From: Linanthus parryae
Taxonomy: Eukaryota; Streptophyta; Magnoliopsida; Ericales; Polemoniaceae
Reading direction: 5' to 3'
DNA length: 64,000 bases
NCBI GenBank assembly: GCA_023055425.1
Contig: JALGPY010000001.1
Coordinates: forward strand, 118,215,057 to 118,279,056
Of this stretch, positions 1 through 9,487 are shown one piece after another (the first letter of the stretch is position 1; every line of letters starts with the position of its first letter). The translations under genes were made by a program, and so were the position numbers. Below the pieces are notes generated by a model. It was given only the letters and a program-made list of their open reading frames with translations. It did not search any database and was not told the origin of the DNA.

Positions 1-2966
1 TCGGTTGCGGTAAGAATGAAATGGTTCCCGTGCGACGTCGGTCGGATGGGGCCAATGAAGTCCAGAGCCCATGTGTGAAATGGCCATGGCGTCCCTAGTG
101 CATGTAGATCCACAGCGGGAGCGTGCACTAGGTTTCCCTTGAATTGACATTCCTGGCAGCGTCGTACTTTGGTGCGGCAATCGACCTCCATCGTGGGCCA
201 GAAATACCCGATTGAGAGGAGCTGCCTGCATAATTTCGCACCTCCTTGGTGTTCCACCTGATGAGAAAGGTCCATGACTTCTTGTGCTTCTCTGCCGTCT
301 AGACATCGCAGCAAGTTGCCCTCATGACCTCTTCGCCAAAGCAGGTTTTCCTGTACCACGTATCGAGATGCTTTCCGTTTCAATTTTTCGGCTTCTTTTC
401 TTGACTCGGGTACGGTGCCCTGGGTGAGGAAATCAAATAGTGGCTTCCTCCAGTCCGTGTCGTCATCGATCAGGGCGATGAGCAGAGAATCTTTGATTAG
501 TGCGCAACTTTCGCACTTCCCTTGTATCAAGGCTGCGGCTATTGACATGTCTGGCCAATGGATGCCATATCTCTGAGCTTTCCTGTAGATTGACACCTCG
601 CTTTCTCCACAAGCGTGTTGGTGAATCTTTTCTAACAGCTGTTGTCCCTCCTGCTCGGAGACGCATCGCATGAGTATTCCCCCGGGACCCTTGTAGTAAA
701 GGGTGTTGTCGTGGATGCAGTATCCTTTTGTGAGTGCCCAGCTTTCGTTGCTGGTGCCCTTCGCAATAGCTTGCAGGATTGGTTTTCGCCAGTCTGCATT
801 ATCCATGTGTTCGTCGTCGCACGCATCTTCTGTCAACGCCGACGATGTTCGCACTTCGATGGAAATCCTTGCGGGGCACTTGTCTATGCTGACCTTAGAC
901 CCCAAGGTTGCTAAGGCGTCTGCGTGCCTGTTGTCTGCTCGGGGCTTGTGCTCGTACTTCACATCGCAGAATTGCTGCATCAGCTTCTGTACTAGGGTGC
1001 GATAAGACAGGAGGTTGATCTCCTTCAAACCATATTCGCCCGAGGCTTGCTTAACAATCAGCTTGGAATCTCCCATGACTGTTAGGTTGCTCACTTCCAA
1101 GGCTTTCGCCTTACGGAGCCCCACAATGAGAGCCTCGTATTCCGCTTCGTTGTTTGTGACTGCGAAGTTGAGCTTTGCGGACATCTGTATGACTTCCCCA
1201 TCTGGTTTTGTCAAGACTATCCCAATGCCTCCGCCTTTCCGGGTTGATGAACCGTCGAAGTGGAGAGTCCAATAGGGCACGTCGATTGCGTAGATTTCAG
1301 GACCTTCGAGCTCTTCTTCGATCACGGGTTCGTGGCTGTCGTCAGGGAACTGTGCCAACAGATCGGCTACCGCCTGCGACTTGATCGCTCGCGGTCGCAC
1401 GCATGTGATATCGTATTGGGAAATGGTCATGTACCATTTCGCCAGTCTCCCTCCCGGAGTAGTGTGAGTTAGCAAGTATCTTATGGGGTCGCTCTTGGTG
1501 ACCACTACTACTTTGTGTGATGCAAAATAGTGTTTCAACTTCTCTATCACAAAGAATAAAGCAAGGCAATGACGTTCGATGTCTGTGTACCTTGATTCAG
1601 CAGGCTGCACGATGCGAGAGATGTAGTAGATAGGCCTCTCCCGGCCTTCATACTCCTGAGCCAAGAGCGCTCCTATAGATCTCCTCGTAGATGTCAGATA
1701 TAGCAGAAGCGGTGATCCCAGTTGAGGCACGATCATTATCTTTGCGGACGTGAGTAAATCCTTCAGCTTTCTGAATGCAACTTCGTGCTCCGGAGCCCAG
1801 TTGTACGTGGCGTCCTTTTTGAGAAGAGTGCTGAAACAGCATGTGATTTCGGCAATTGCTGGGATGAATCTCCGCAGATAGGATAGCTTTCCTAAAAATG
1901 TCTTTAATGTACTCTGATCATGGGGTGGCGTCATGCCAGTGATAGCTGATACTTTCGCGGGATCGGGCTCGATCCCTTGGCGATGAACCACGCATCCCAA
2001 GAATTTCCCTGATGTTACTCCGAACGCGCATTTCATGGGATTCATCTTTAGTTGAAAGCGCCTGCATCTATTGAACACCTTTCGCAGGTCTGCGAGGTGG
2101 TCTGCTTCGTGCTTGGATTTAACCACCAGGTCATCTACGTAGAATTCCACCTCTTTATGCATCATGTCGTGAAATAGAGCCATCATGGCTCGCTGATAGG
2201 TCGCGCCCGCGTTCTTAAGACCGAACGACATCACCGTGTAGTTGAATACCCCTACAGGAGTGATGAATGCTGTTTTCCGCGCATCTTCGGGATCCATCTT
2301 GATTTGGTTGTATCCGCTGAAGCCGTCCATGAAACTGAACATGCGATGACCCGCTGTTGAATCGATAAGCAAATCGATGTTGGGCAGTGGGAAATCGTCC
2401 TTAGGGCAGAAGCGATTGAGATCTCGGAAGTCCACGCAAATGCGGAGCTGTCCGTTCTTCTTCACCACTGGCACGATGTTGGCCAGCCATGTGGGATGAT
2501 GGTTCGGTTCTATGAACTTGGCATCTAGGAGTTTGACAATCTCCTGCTTGATCTTCACGTTAAGCTCCGGCCTGAAGCTCCTCGTGCTTTGCTTGACCGG
2601 TCTAGACCCGGGGATGATGTCTAAACGGTGCATGGTGATGCTTGTATCCAGACCTGGCATCTCATCATACTCCCATGCGAACACATCCTTGTATTCAGTT
2701 AGGAGCTGTAGCAGCCCTTGTTCTTCTTCGCTTGTGAGATCTGCGCTCAGGAAGACTGGCCTTTTCTTTTCCTCGTTCGGGCTGAGGAACACTTCTTTCA
2801 GCTCTTGCTTTTGCGGTCTTGGCCTGTCTTCCATGCATTCAGGCGCTTCTTTGAGCTTCTCGTTTGGAGTGCTCTGTGCTGGCTCTTGTGTCAGCGCAAT
2901 TTGCTCGATTTGATTGATTTGCCCAGGGATATCCCCATGCCCGCGTGAGGACATCCCCGCGCACCT
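1..2966 (-). CDS. pol: E1 pol (RT, gypsy RNase H, second archaeal-type RNase H, integrase start), partial
   Basis: The minus frame is open from just after the gag-pro TGA to the window edge, in the same frame as gag-pro. I read RT motifs VDFRDLNRFCPKDDFPLP, FSFMDGFSGYNQIKM and the catalytic FYVDDLVVK (about 2115-2145). A gypsy RNase H follows (about 1770-1330; LLAQEYEGRERPIYYISR). Then comes a second RNase H (about 1275-905) with HFDGSS, NNEAEYEAL, GDSKLIV and DALATL, so the DEDD residues are present. Two H2C2 zinc-finger units follow, ending in CESC (about 490) and CQEC (about 155). The integrase core opens with ALDFIGPIR near base 60; its remaining catalytic residues are outside. No frameshift was seen in the blocks I translated. 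Confidence 0.88.
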
Positions 2967-5579
2967 TCATATGCGGTAGCATTTCTTCCCATTGGCGTAG
3001 AAGCTCTCTATCTCCTTACCCTCGGGGTCATGCTTTGCGATCCTCTTTAGAGTGTACACGTTCTTTCGATGATATGCGATACGCGGCGCCTCTTCGCTTG
3101 TAGGCGGCTTTTCCTTGGCATCTTCCCTTGACAGCATTACTCCTGCAGGCGACTGGTCCTTGATGTCCTCCCAGAGAGGCAAAGGAGTAGGGTTGAATGG
3201 CCCGGGTGTTTGCTCATCTGCCATTTCAGTGAACCACACCGCCTCACTGAGATGTGCTTCGTCCAAGTTGAACGGGTTTGTCGAAGCCGGTATCTCGACT
3301 ATTCTGTCGTTCCAGATAGCTTTCATAACCTGGTGAGCCGTCGAAGGGACTGCGTCGAAGCGATGAATCCAGGCTCGACCTATAATCATGTGGTATGTGG
3401 TGTTCGCGTCTATGACATAAAACTTCGCCGAGCACTTGATTTTGCCAATCTGAACGCCCAGGCGGATCCATTCGATTGTCATTCTAGAGTCGCTTCCGAA
3501 TCCCACCAGCGGAGATGGACGCCTGACTACCTTATGTTCGGGGATCCCTGCTAGCCTCAGTGTATGGAGCGGAACGACGTTGACCGCTGCTCCTCCATCG
3601 ACGAACGCTCGTTTGAACTCGACGCCATTGATGATGGCGGTCACGTACAGAGGTCTCTGGTGGCTCGCATCCGTCTTCTTGTCGCTGGCAGAAAAGGTCA
3701 TAATCTTTTCCGTAGAGCGGGATGCGCTGATGACTTTCCCGTTGGAGACTACAAGGTCCTCCTCGTAGTCCTCTGCTATTCTCAAAATCGCTTTCGTCAT
3801 ATCAGTTCGGCACTTCTCGGAGAAATTCATCTCGTCGAAGAATTTGCTGAAGCCATGCGACCCTTTCATGCGGTCGGCACGTTCATCCTCTGTGTCCACG
3901 CTATAGTCTTCGTCTTCATGAACCTCGGCGACGATGGGCAGGCCATCCTCTGCGACTTCTTCCAAGTCGACAATCGAGATCATGGCGACCTCTTTGCCTT
4001 TCGAGCCCGGTTCCGCATGCGCGGGAAGCGGGTTGTTGCGCACGTCCTTCCGGTGATCGCTGACGATGAGCTCGCCGTTCTTCATCTTTTGATCGAACGC
4101 GATCCTGAGTTTCTTGCACTCGGCGGTGGGATGCATGACCTTGCCGTGGTATTCGCACCACTTAGGGTCCCTCACCATCTCCTTGGAGGGTGTTTTCTCG
4201 AGCGGTGGCAGGACGCCGTCCTTGCGCCACTGTCTGCAGAGGTCACTTGCTTCCTCTACCGAGCATGGCAGAGGCGGCACATCGAAGTTCGCAACCTTCG
4301 CTTGTTTCTGGGGCGAAACTGTATTGACCTCAGCTTCGCGTCCCCGCTTGTAGCTAAACCTTCCGATCTTGTAAGTGGTGCCGCTCGCAGGTCGCTCTGG
4401 AGCGCTCTTCTTTTTCTGTCTCTCGACTATGGGCTCGATGTTCTTCGTGCATTCGACTAGCTTTGAAAACGTAGGTGTTTGCAAGTTAATGAGCATACCT
4501 TTGTATTCATCTCGCATGCACTGCAGGCATATCTCTACGAGCCGGCTTTCGGGCATTGGATCTTTGCACTCCAAAGATTTCGCCCGGAATTTCTTGATGA
4601 AGGTGATCCCGTCCTCCTCGCGTTTCTGGTACAACCGCGAGAGATGGATCATCGTCACCTTCTCCTCCATTTGAAAGAACTTGGTATAGAACTTTTGGAC
4701 CATGTCGTCCCAAGTCTTCACGGATCCGGCCTCCAATGTCCGGTACCATTTGTATGCTACGTTCCCAAGAGATTTTGGGAACTCCCGCATCAGTAGTTTG
4801 GGATCGGCTCCGAACGGACCCATGACGTCGATGAAACGCATGACATGCTCATGAGCGTTTCCATTGACGTCCTCGAACTTATCCCATTTGGGAGCCTTGT
4901 ACCCCGCCGGGTTAGGCATGAGATAGATCTCTCGTGGAATAGGTGGATCATTGTCTAGCTTCGGGATAATAGTATCCGCGAATGACTGATGAGCCAGGAT
5001 GGTGTCCACGCGCTTTTGTAAAGACGTCATGCACTCTGGAATGCTACCCTCGGTAGTTGCTGGAGGGGTCACCGTGGGCGGTGGCGACACATATGCCGCT
5101 GGAGGATTGGGAGCATACTGAGTACCCGCGTTTCCCCAGATCATCGTTGGGGGAGGCAAAGGGTACTGCAGAGTTGGATTAGACGCCAAAGCCGAGGGCT
5201 GAGGAGCGTGAGCAGCAGGAGGCAGCATCTGTGCCGTTGATCCTTGAACCGAAGGCAGTTGCGCAGCCGACGGCGGAGTCTGCAGATGAGGGTTGGGAGG
5301 TGTGGATGGCACTCCCAATCCTGGAGCGGTAGGGGTTCCTCCTCCTTGAGGGATAGCGGCAGCCGGTGGAGGATTCGGCGCGAGGGTGCCTAGAACAGCC
5401 AAGATTTGTTCTAGCTGCGCAGATTGAGATTTGAGAGCTTTCGCCTGACTCTGGACGGTGGCGTCCAGAGACTCTAACGTCGGTGCTTCGCCGGGAGTCG
5501 TCGGAGTACGGCGGGTCTCGTCTCCCGAGGGAGTTTCGGTGGAAGGCGAACGGTTGCTGACATCATCCTCCTGAGACAT
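2967..5579 (-). CDS. gag-pro: E1 gag-protease polyprotein
   Basis: The ORF of about 870 residues encodes the capsid/nucleocapsid and protease of a Tat element. I start it at the Met of MSQEDD (5579), because the upstream in-frame Met at 5603 lies in the primer-binding region and E2 aligns from the same MS-EDD. The N-terminal ~200 residues are rich in Pro, Ala and Gln. A gag capsid block follows, with KWYRTLEAG and WDDMVQKFYTKFFQ. A zinc-knuckle variant C-x2-H-x4-H-x4-C (CEYHGKVMHPTAEC) comes next. The C-terminal third is a retropepsin with active site VDGGAAVN and later IIGRAWIHR; DGG in place of DTG or DSG occurs in this lineage. It ends with TGA at 2967 and pol continues in the same frame. 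The long plus-strand ORF across 3564-4460 is its shadow. Confidence 0.93.
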   Translation of the reverse strand: MSQEDDVSNRSPSTETPSGDETRRTPTTPGEAPTLESLDATVQSQAKALKSQSAQLEQILAVLGTLAPNPPPAAAIPQGGGTPTAPGLGVPSTPPNPHLQTPPSAAQLPSVQGSTAQMLPPAAHAPQPSALASNPTLQYPLPPPTMIWGNAGTQYAPNPPAAYVSPPPTVTPPATTEGSIPECMTSLQKRVDTILAHQSFADTIIPKLDNDPPIPREIYLMPNPAGYKAPKWDKFEDVNGNAHEHVMRFIDVMGPFGADPKLLMREFPKSLGNVAYKWYRTLEAGSVKTWDDMVQKFYTKFFQMEEKVTMIHLSRLYQKREEDGITFIKKFRAKSLECKDPMPESRLVEICLQCMRDEYKGMLINLQTPTFSKLVECTKNIEPIVERQKKKSAPERPASGTTYKIGRFSYKRGREAEVNTVSPQKQAKVANFDVPPLPCSVEEASDLCRQWRKDGVLPPLEKTPSKEMVRDPKWCEYHGKVMHPTAECKKLRIAFDQKMKNGELIVSDHRKDVRNNPLPAHAEPGSKGKEVAMISIVDLEEVAEDGLPIVAEVHEDEDYSVDTEDERADRMKGSHGFSKFFDEMNFSEKCRTDMTKAILRIAEDYEEDLVVSNGKVISASRSTEKIMTFSASDKKTDASHQRPLYVTAIINGVEFKRAFVDGGAAVNVVPLHTLRLAGIPEHKVVRRPSPLVGFGSDSRMTIEWIRLGVQIGKIKCSAKFYVIDANTTYHMIIGRAWIHRFDAVPSTAHQVMKAIWNDRIVEIPASTNPFNLDEAHLSEAVWFTEMADEQTPGPFNPTPLPLWEDIKDQSPAGVMLSREDAKEKPPTSEEAPRIAYHRKNVYTLKRIAKHDPEGKEIESFYANGKKCYRI

Positions 5580-5597
5580 GGTTGCTTTTGCTGGTAA

Positions 5598-5616
5598 GTT
5601 CACGTCGGGTTCACCA
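5598..5616 (-). other. E1 primer-binding site
   Basis: Three bases inside the LTR, the minus strand reads TGGTGAACCCGACGTGAAC. It begins with TGG, as expected for pairing with the CCA end of a tRNA. The identical 19-mer stands at the same place in E2 (34783-34801). I could not assign the tRNA. Confidence 0.7.
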
Positions 5617-5619
5617 AAA

Positions 5620-6246
5620 TGTGCACAAGAGATTCCGGCGGGGAGACCTCCGTGTGCACCGTGTGTAGTGGATCAAGGATCGCACAGGAAGAATAGGGGT
5701 GTGTGTAGGGAGAGAGTAAGGCAGTAGCAATGTCTGAGAGAGAGACAGAGGTTCGGCAGAGCTTCCGCGTATGGCAGTGTGTTCTCCTTTTGTATGGAAA
5801 GGTTAACGTCCTATATATAGCAGAGAACGTGACCGTTGTAGTGTGGTTAATGCGCCCATTGATGGCGGCTTAATTAGCTTAACCATAACGGCACGTTCGT
5901 CCGAGTATATAGGGACCGTTACAGCACGTGGTGCGCGAATACCGGAACCGTTACGAGGTTGACCGGGTTTGACCGGATTGACCGGGTTTAGGGAGCTCGT
6001 GCCATAAATCTCTCAAAACAGTTACTAAAGGTCGCGTGCGGGCTTGGCTCGCACGCGACAGGGCTTACTCTAGCCTCCAAACCACAAAGTCCCTACAAGT
6101 CCCGTGCGGTGGTATGCGAGGGCTCTGTCTCGCAGCCCCCACATGGATCAGCTCGGATGATGATCCTGTGTGTGTGGAGCACAATATGGTGTGCTGGATG
6201 GCTGCCACGTGGCCAAGATCTGTCATGTCAGAAAGCAGTATCTACA
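5620..6246 (-). repeat. E1 5' LTR (627 bp)
   Basis: The LTR is bounded by TG (5620) and CA (6246) on the plus strand. Its outer end reads TATCTACA, as in both E2 LTRs, and its inner end TGTGCAC corresponds to TGTGTAC in E2. The end next to the primer site (5640-5690) differs strongly from E2, so E1 and E2 belong to different subfamilies. The TATA motif at 5811-5820 lies inside. The boundaries were set by alignment to the E2 LTRs. Confidence 0.88.
5811..5820 (-). promoter_or_regulatory. TATA box of the E1 LTR promoter
   Basis: CTATATATAG lies in the middle of the LTR at the same relative place as CTATATATAA in E2. On the minus strand it would set a transcription start about 30 bases lower, near 5785, upstream of the primer-binding site and gag. 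This is inferred from position and motif only. Confidence 0.55.
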
Positions 6247-7674
6247 ACTGGCCACTTCCGCAGGCGCCGATTTGGATTACATGACAAATTTATTCATTTA
6301 ACTTATGAGAAGAAAACACATAACAATGAACCAAATCACACGTATAGGTAAACATAAGCATGTGAAGAGAAACTAAGCAAGAAATCACAGGAAATACAGT
6401 CACGGAAATCAGGCCGTATCTTACAAATAGTCACTGTTTGATGGGCTATCCGATCATAGTCAGTGAATATCAGTTGCAGTACCTCAAAGTTGTGAAACGA
6501 TGCCAAAATCGATACAGCAAAGGAGAAACCCAGCAAGGAATCACAGGAAACATAGTCATGGAAATATGGCAGAATCTTACAATAATCACTGTTTGACGGC
6601 AATTGCATCACTGTTTGTAATCCAATTTGTCGTAGGAGTCAAACATCACCCCGCCATTGAATGGGAACGACGACAGTTACAGCATTCAATTGACCATGGA
6701 ATTGAATGTCGATGGGTCTGCTCGGGCACGCGCAGCAGTTACAACATTCAATTGATCATGGAATTGAGGCGTGCCTTTTCCAATTCCATAGCACAAATTC
6801 ACAGCATCAAAAAGTCTTCTTTTTGTTGGGTTAATGTCTAAACTTAATTTTATTTGATATCTATAAACAAATGTGTTATATATAAATTGTTTTTTGAGGG
6901 AAGTAGGTATGTATAATAAAAAATAGTTTTTTTTTTTTTCAAAAAAAGGCCATGCTTTTGTAGCTTGTAGGTATATATAATTAGATATGTAATTATACTC
7001 TTGGTAATATATGCACACTTTTTATTGGGTTACCTTTTTCCAGATTAGTCAATTTTGATTGGAATTGTAGAGGAAATATTATTAGCGATATAATTAGAGA
7101 AATTTACCTTTTGTACATTTTTTGAAATTCCCTTTTTAATTCTAGAAAGAAAATCACTTTCTTATATTGACATTTCATTACTTTAAAGATTTATTGTTTA
7201 CCAATAAATAGGGAGAAAGAAAAACTGATACATTTATGGCTGGAAATTTGCTGACATGGAATAATTAAATTGTTGGAATTCCATTTGGCCTAAGCTTATT
7301 AGTTGGATTGCCAAATAAGGGTAACACATGGCTTTATTTTGGAAGTAAGTAATCGACAAATGGCAAAAGGAGATTAAACCTCAGGACTTCTCTACTTTTA
7401 TATTATATATAAGACTACTTAATTACTTCATACATACCTCCAAAACTGACACATTATAAATACCCATTTCAATGAGAAATTTTGTAAACTCTATATTCAG
7501 TTGGGTTAACCATTACTCCTATAATTTATAAAAAAAAAAAATTAGATTCCTACATGACAATTTTCTCTCTCCCACTCACCCCACTTTTGTTGTACATGTC
7601 ACAATGTGAGTGGAGTGGAACACCATGTGTGATTTGCTCTATGAGCACCTAATGATTGCTCTGAGAAATTTTTA
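6247..7674. other. AT-rich spacer with short local repeats, no gene
   Basis: No coding support. A segment at 6365-6440 recurs at 6521-6598 with about 85% identity by eye; both contain GAAATCACAGGAAA-like and AATCACTGTTTGA-like strings. A shorter motif around CATTCAATTGACCATGGAAT is repeated at about 6675-6705 and 6735-6765. From 6835 the sequence is strongly AT-rich with homopolymers. The small ORFs here look like chance openings. Confidence 0.6.
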
Positions 7675-8705
7675 GGCTAAATTGCACCGGAGGAACCCAA
7701 AATTTGCCAAAACGAGCAAGTAGGTACCCAAAGTTCAAAACCGAGCACCACAGGTCTCAAATTTTAGATTTTCGAGCAAGTAGGTACCATTCCGTTAACT
7801 TTCCGTTAACTTTGGACGGAAAATTATAAAAAGACTTTTGTACCCCTTGTTTTCACCTTCAATTTTTTTTTAAATACAAGTTTTACTAAAAATCTAAAAA
7901 AGAAAAAAAAATTAATTTAATAATTTGATATATGTAAGACAATACAATATATTTTATCAAAATTATATATTTTTACATCATTTTAAGATATAATATATGT
8001 TTTTATTAACACATATCCGTCAATCTTAAAGTCTATAATTTTTTTAATAGTGTTTAAAAAGAATCTCAAAATTTCATAATTACATGTATTTTTTAAGAAA
8101 CACGTAAAGTATCTTTGTACATTTTATACAATAGTCACTTTTACATTCGCATGAAAAATACAGACGATTACAAATAAAAAACTACTCAAGAATGTCTGGT
8201 ATCAACTCTTGTGTAAGTTGTTAAAATGCACAAAGATACTTGTATGTTATTATTTTATTAAAAATTACATGTAAAATTATGAAGTTTTGAGATTTTTTTT
8301 AAAAGCTGTTAAAAAAAGCTAAAGACTTTTATTTTTTTTTTATTTTTTTTAGATTGACGGATATATGTTAATGAAAACATTTTTCATATTTTGAAATGAT
8401 GTAAAAATATGTAATTTTGATGAAATATGTTGCATTATCTTACATATATCAAATTATTAAATAAATGTTGTTGAATTTTTTTAGTTTTTTAGTAAAACTT
8501 GTATTTTAATAAAAAAATATGACGTGAAAATAAGGGGTACAAAAGTCTTTTTATAATTTTCCGTCCAAAGTTAACGGAAAGTTAATGGAAGAGTACCTAT
8601 TTGTTCGAAAATCCAAAGTTTGAGACCTGTGGTGCTCGATTTTGAAATTTGGGTACCTACTTGTTCGTTTTGGCAAATTTTGGGTACCTCCGGTGCAATT
8701 TAGCC
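7675..8705. mobile_element. Fold-back element A (Mutator-like MITE) with 9-bp target duplication
   Basis: The two halves are long inverted repeats. The left arm is about 7675-8117, the right arm about 8231-8705, with a loop of about 110 bases. Both outer ends read GGCTAAATTGCACCGGAGG inwards. The 9-mer AAATTTTTA directly precedes the element (7666-7674) and directly follows it (8706-8714), a perfect 9-bp target duplication as expected for the Mutator superfamily. Both arms carry GAGCACCACAGGTCTCAAA and TTTGGACGGAAAATTATAAA. There is no ORF, so it is non-autonomous. Its transcript could fold into a long double strand. Confidence 0.85.
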
Positions 8706-8718
8706 AAATTTTTATTTG

Positions 8719-9487
8719 CTTTAAATTGCATGGGTGGTACCCATAGTTTGATTTTTGTGTGGATTAGGTACCCATAGTTTCAATTGCAGCATCCGCAGTA
8801 CTCATACTTTCAATTTGTTGCAACAACGGTACCCACCGTTAACTTTCCATTTGTATGTTGGATGAAAATATGTAAAAAGACTAGTGTGCCCCTAATTTTC
8901 AACCCTACCATTTTGTAAATAGCTTTTTTTATATAGAATATTGAATTGATTGATTTATTCATTTATTTTAATATGTATATATACATATATGTAAAAAGTT
9001 ACTTGTCATAGTAATGGTTAAAATTTTAATACTTTTTCTCACAAGTCTAAATTTTAGAAAATTATAATTGTATTAAATTTACTTATTTACTTGTCATAGT
9101 AACAATTAATAAATTTATTTTGAACTTTTCCGATTGAACGAAATATTTATCATGATAACTTGAACCTTTTAGTAAATATATGTATATATTTTTTGAAACT
9201 ATATGATTTTACTTTAATATATAAGTAATAATTAAATTTTAAAAATTAATGTTATGTACTTTTTAAATAAGAAGGTAAATTTGACAATTTTGTAAGAAAG
9301 TAGAGTAAAATTGAGATGCACACTAGTCTTTTTACATATTCCATCCAATATATGGATGAGAAGTTAACAAATGGTACCACCGTTGCAACAGATTGAAAGT
9401 ATGAGTACCGTGGACGCTATAATTGAAATTATGGGTCCCAAATTAACACAAAATCTTAATTATGGGTACCGCTGATGCAATTTAGCC
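8719..9487. mobile_element. Fold-back element B (second inverted-repeat MITE)
   Basis: The arms of about 210 bp (8719-8935 and 9290-9487) are inverted copies. Both contain GTAAAAAGACTAGTGTGC, a CATACTTTCAAT-type string and TTGCAAC. The right end reads GGCTAAATTGCAT inwards, like element A, while the left end is altered. The interior is AT-rich and non-coding. I could not find a clean target duplication; TTTATT follows the right end and occurs near the left. Its left end is only 14 bases from the right end of element A. It probably belongs to a related Mutator-like family. Confidence 0.7.

Larger units (their letters stand above)
1..6246 (-). mobile_element. E1: Ty3/gypsy LTR retrotransposon, Tat lineage, partial (5' LTR, gag-pro, most of pol)
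   Basis: In minus-strand order the element shows a 5' LTR, a primer-binding site, gag-protease, then pol with reverse transcriptase, two different RNase H domains and the start of integrase. It runs off the window at base 1, so the rest of integrase, any antisense gene and the 3' LTR are outside. The second, archaeal-type RNase H after the normal gypsy RNase H is a published hallmark of the Tat lineage. The five bases after the outer LTR end are ACTGG and should recur beyond the far LTR. Its LTR ends and primer site match E2 at 24317-35436, though the LTR bodies differ clearly. Confidence 0.93.

Noticed and set aside
3564..4460. 298-residue plus-strand ORF across the E1 gag
   Set aside because: It is the antisense shadow of gag-protease. 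The same shadow recurs over E2 gag (32845-33456 and 33493-34182) and shows no domain of its own.
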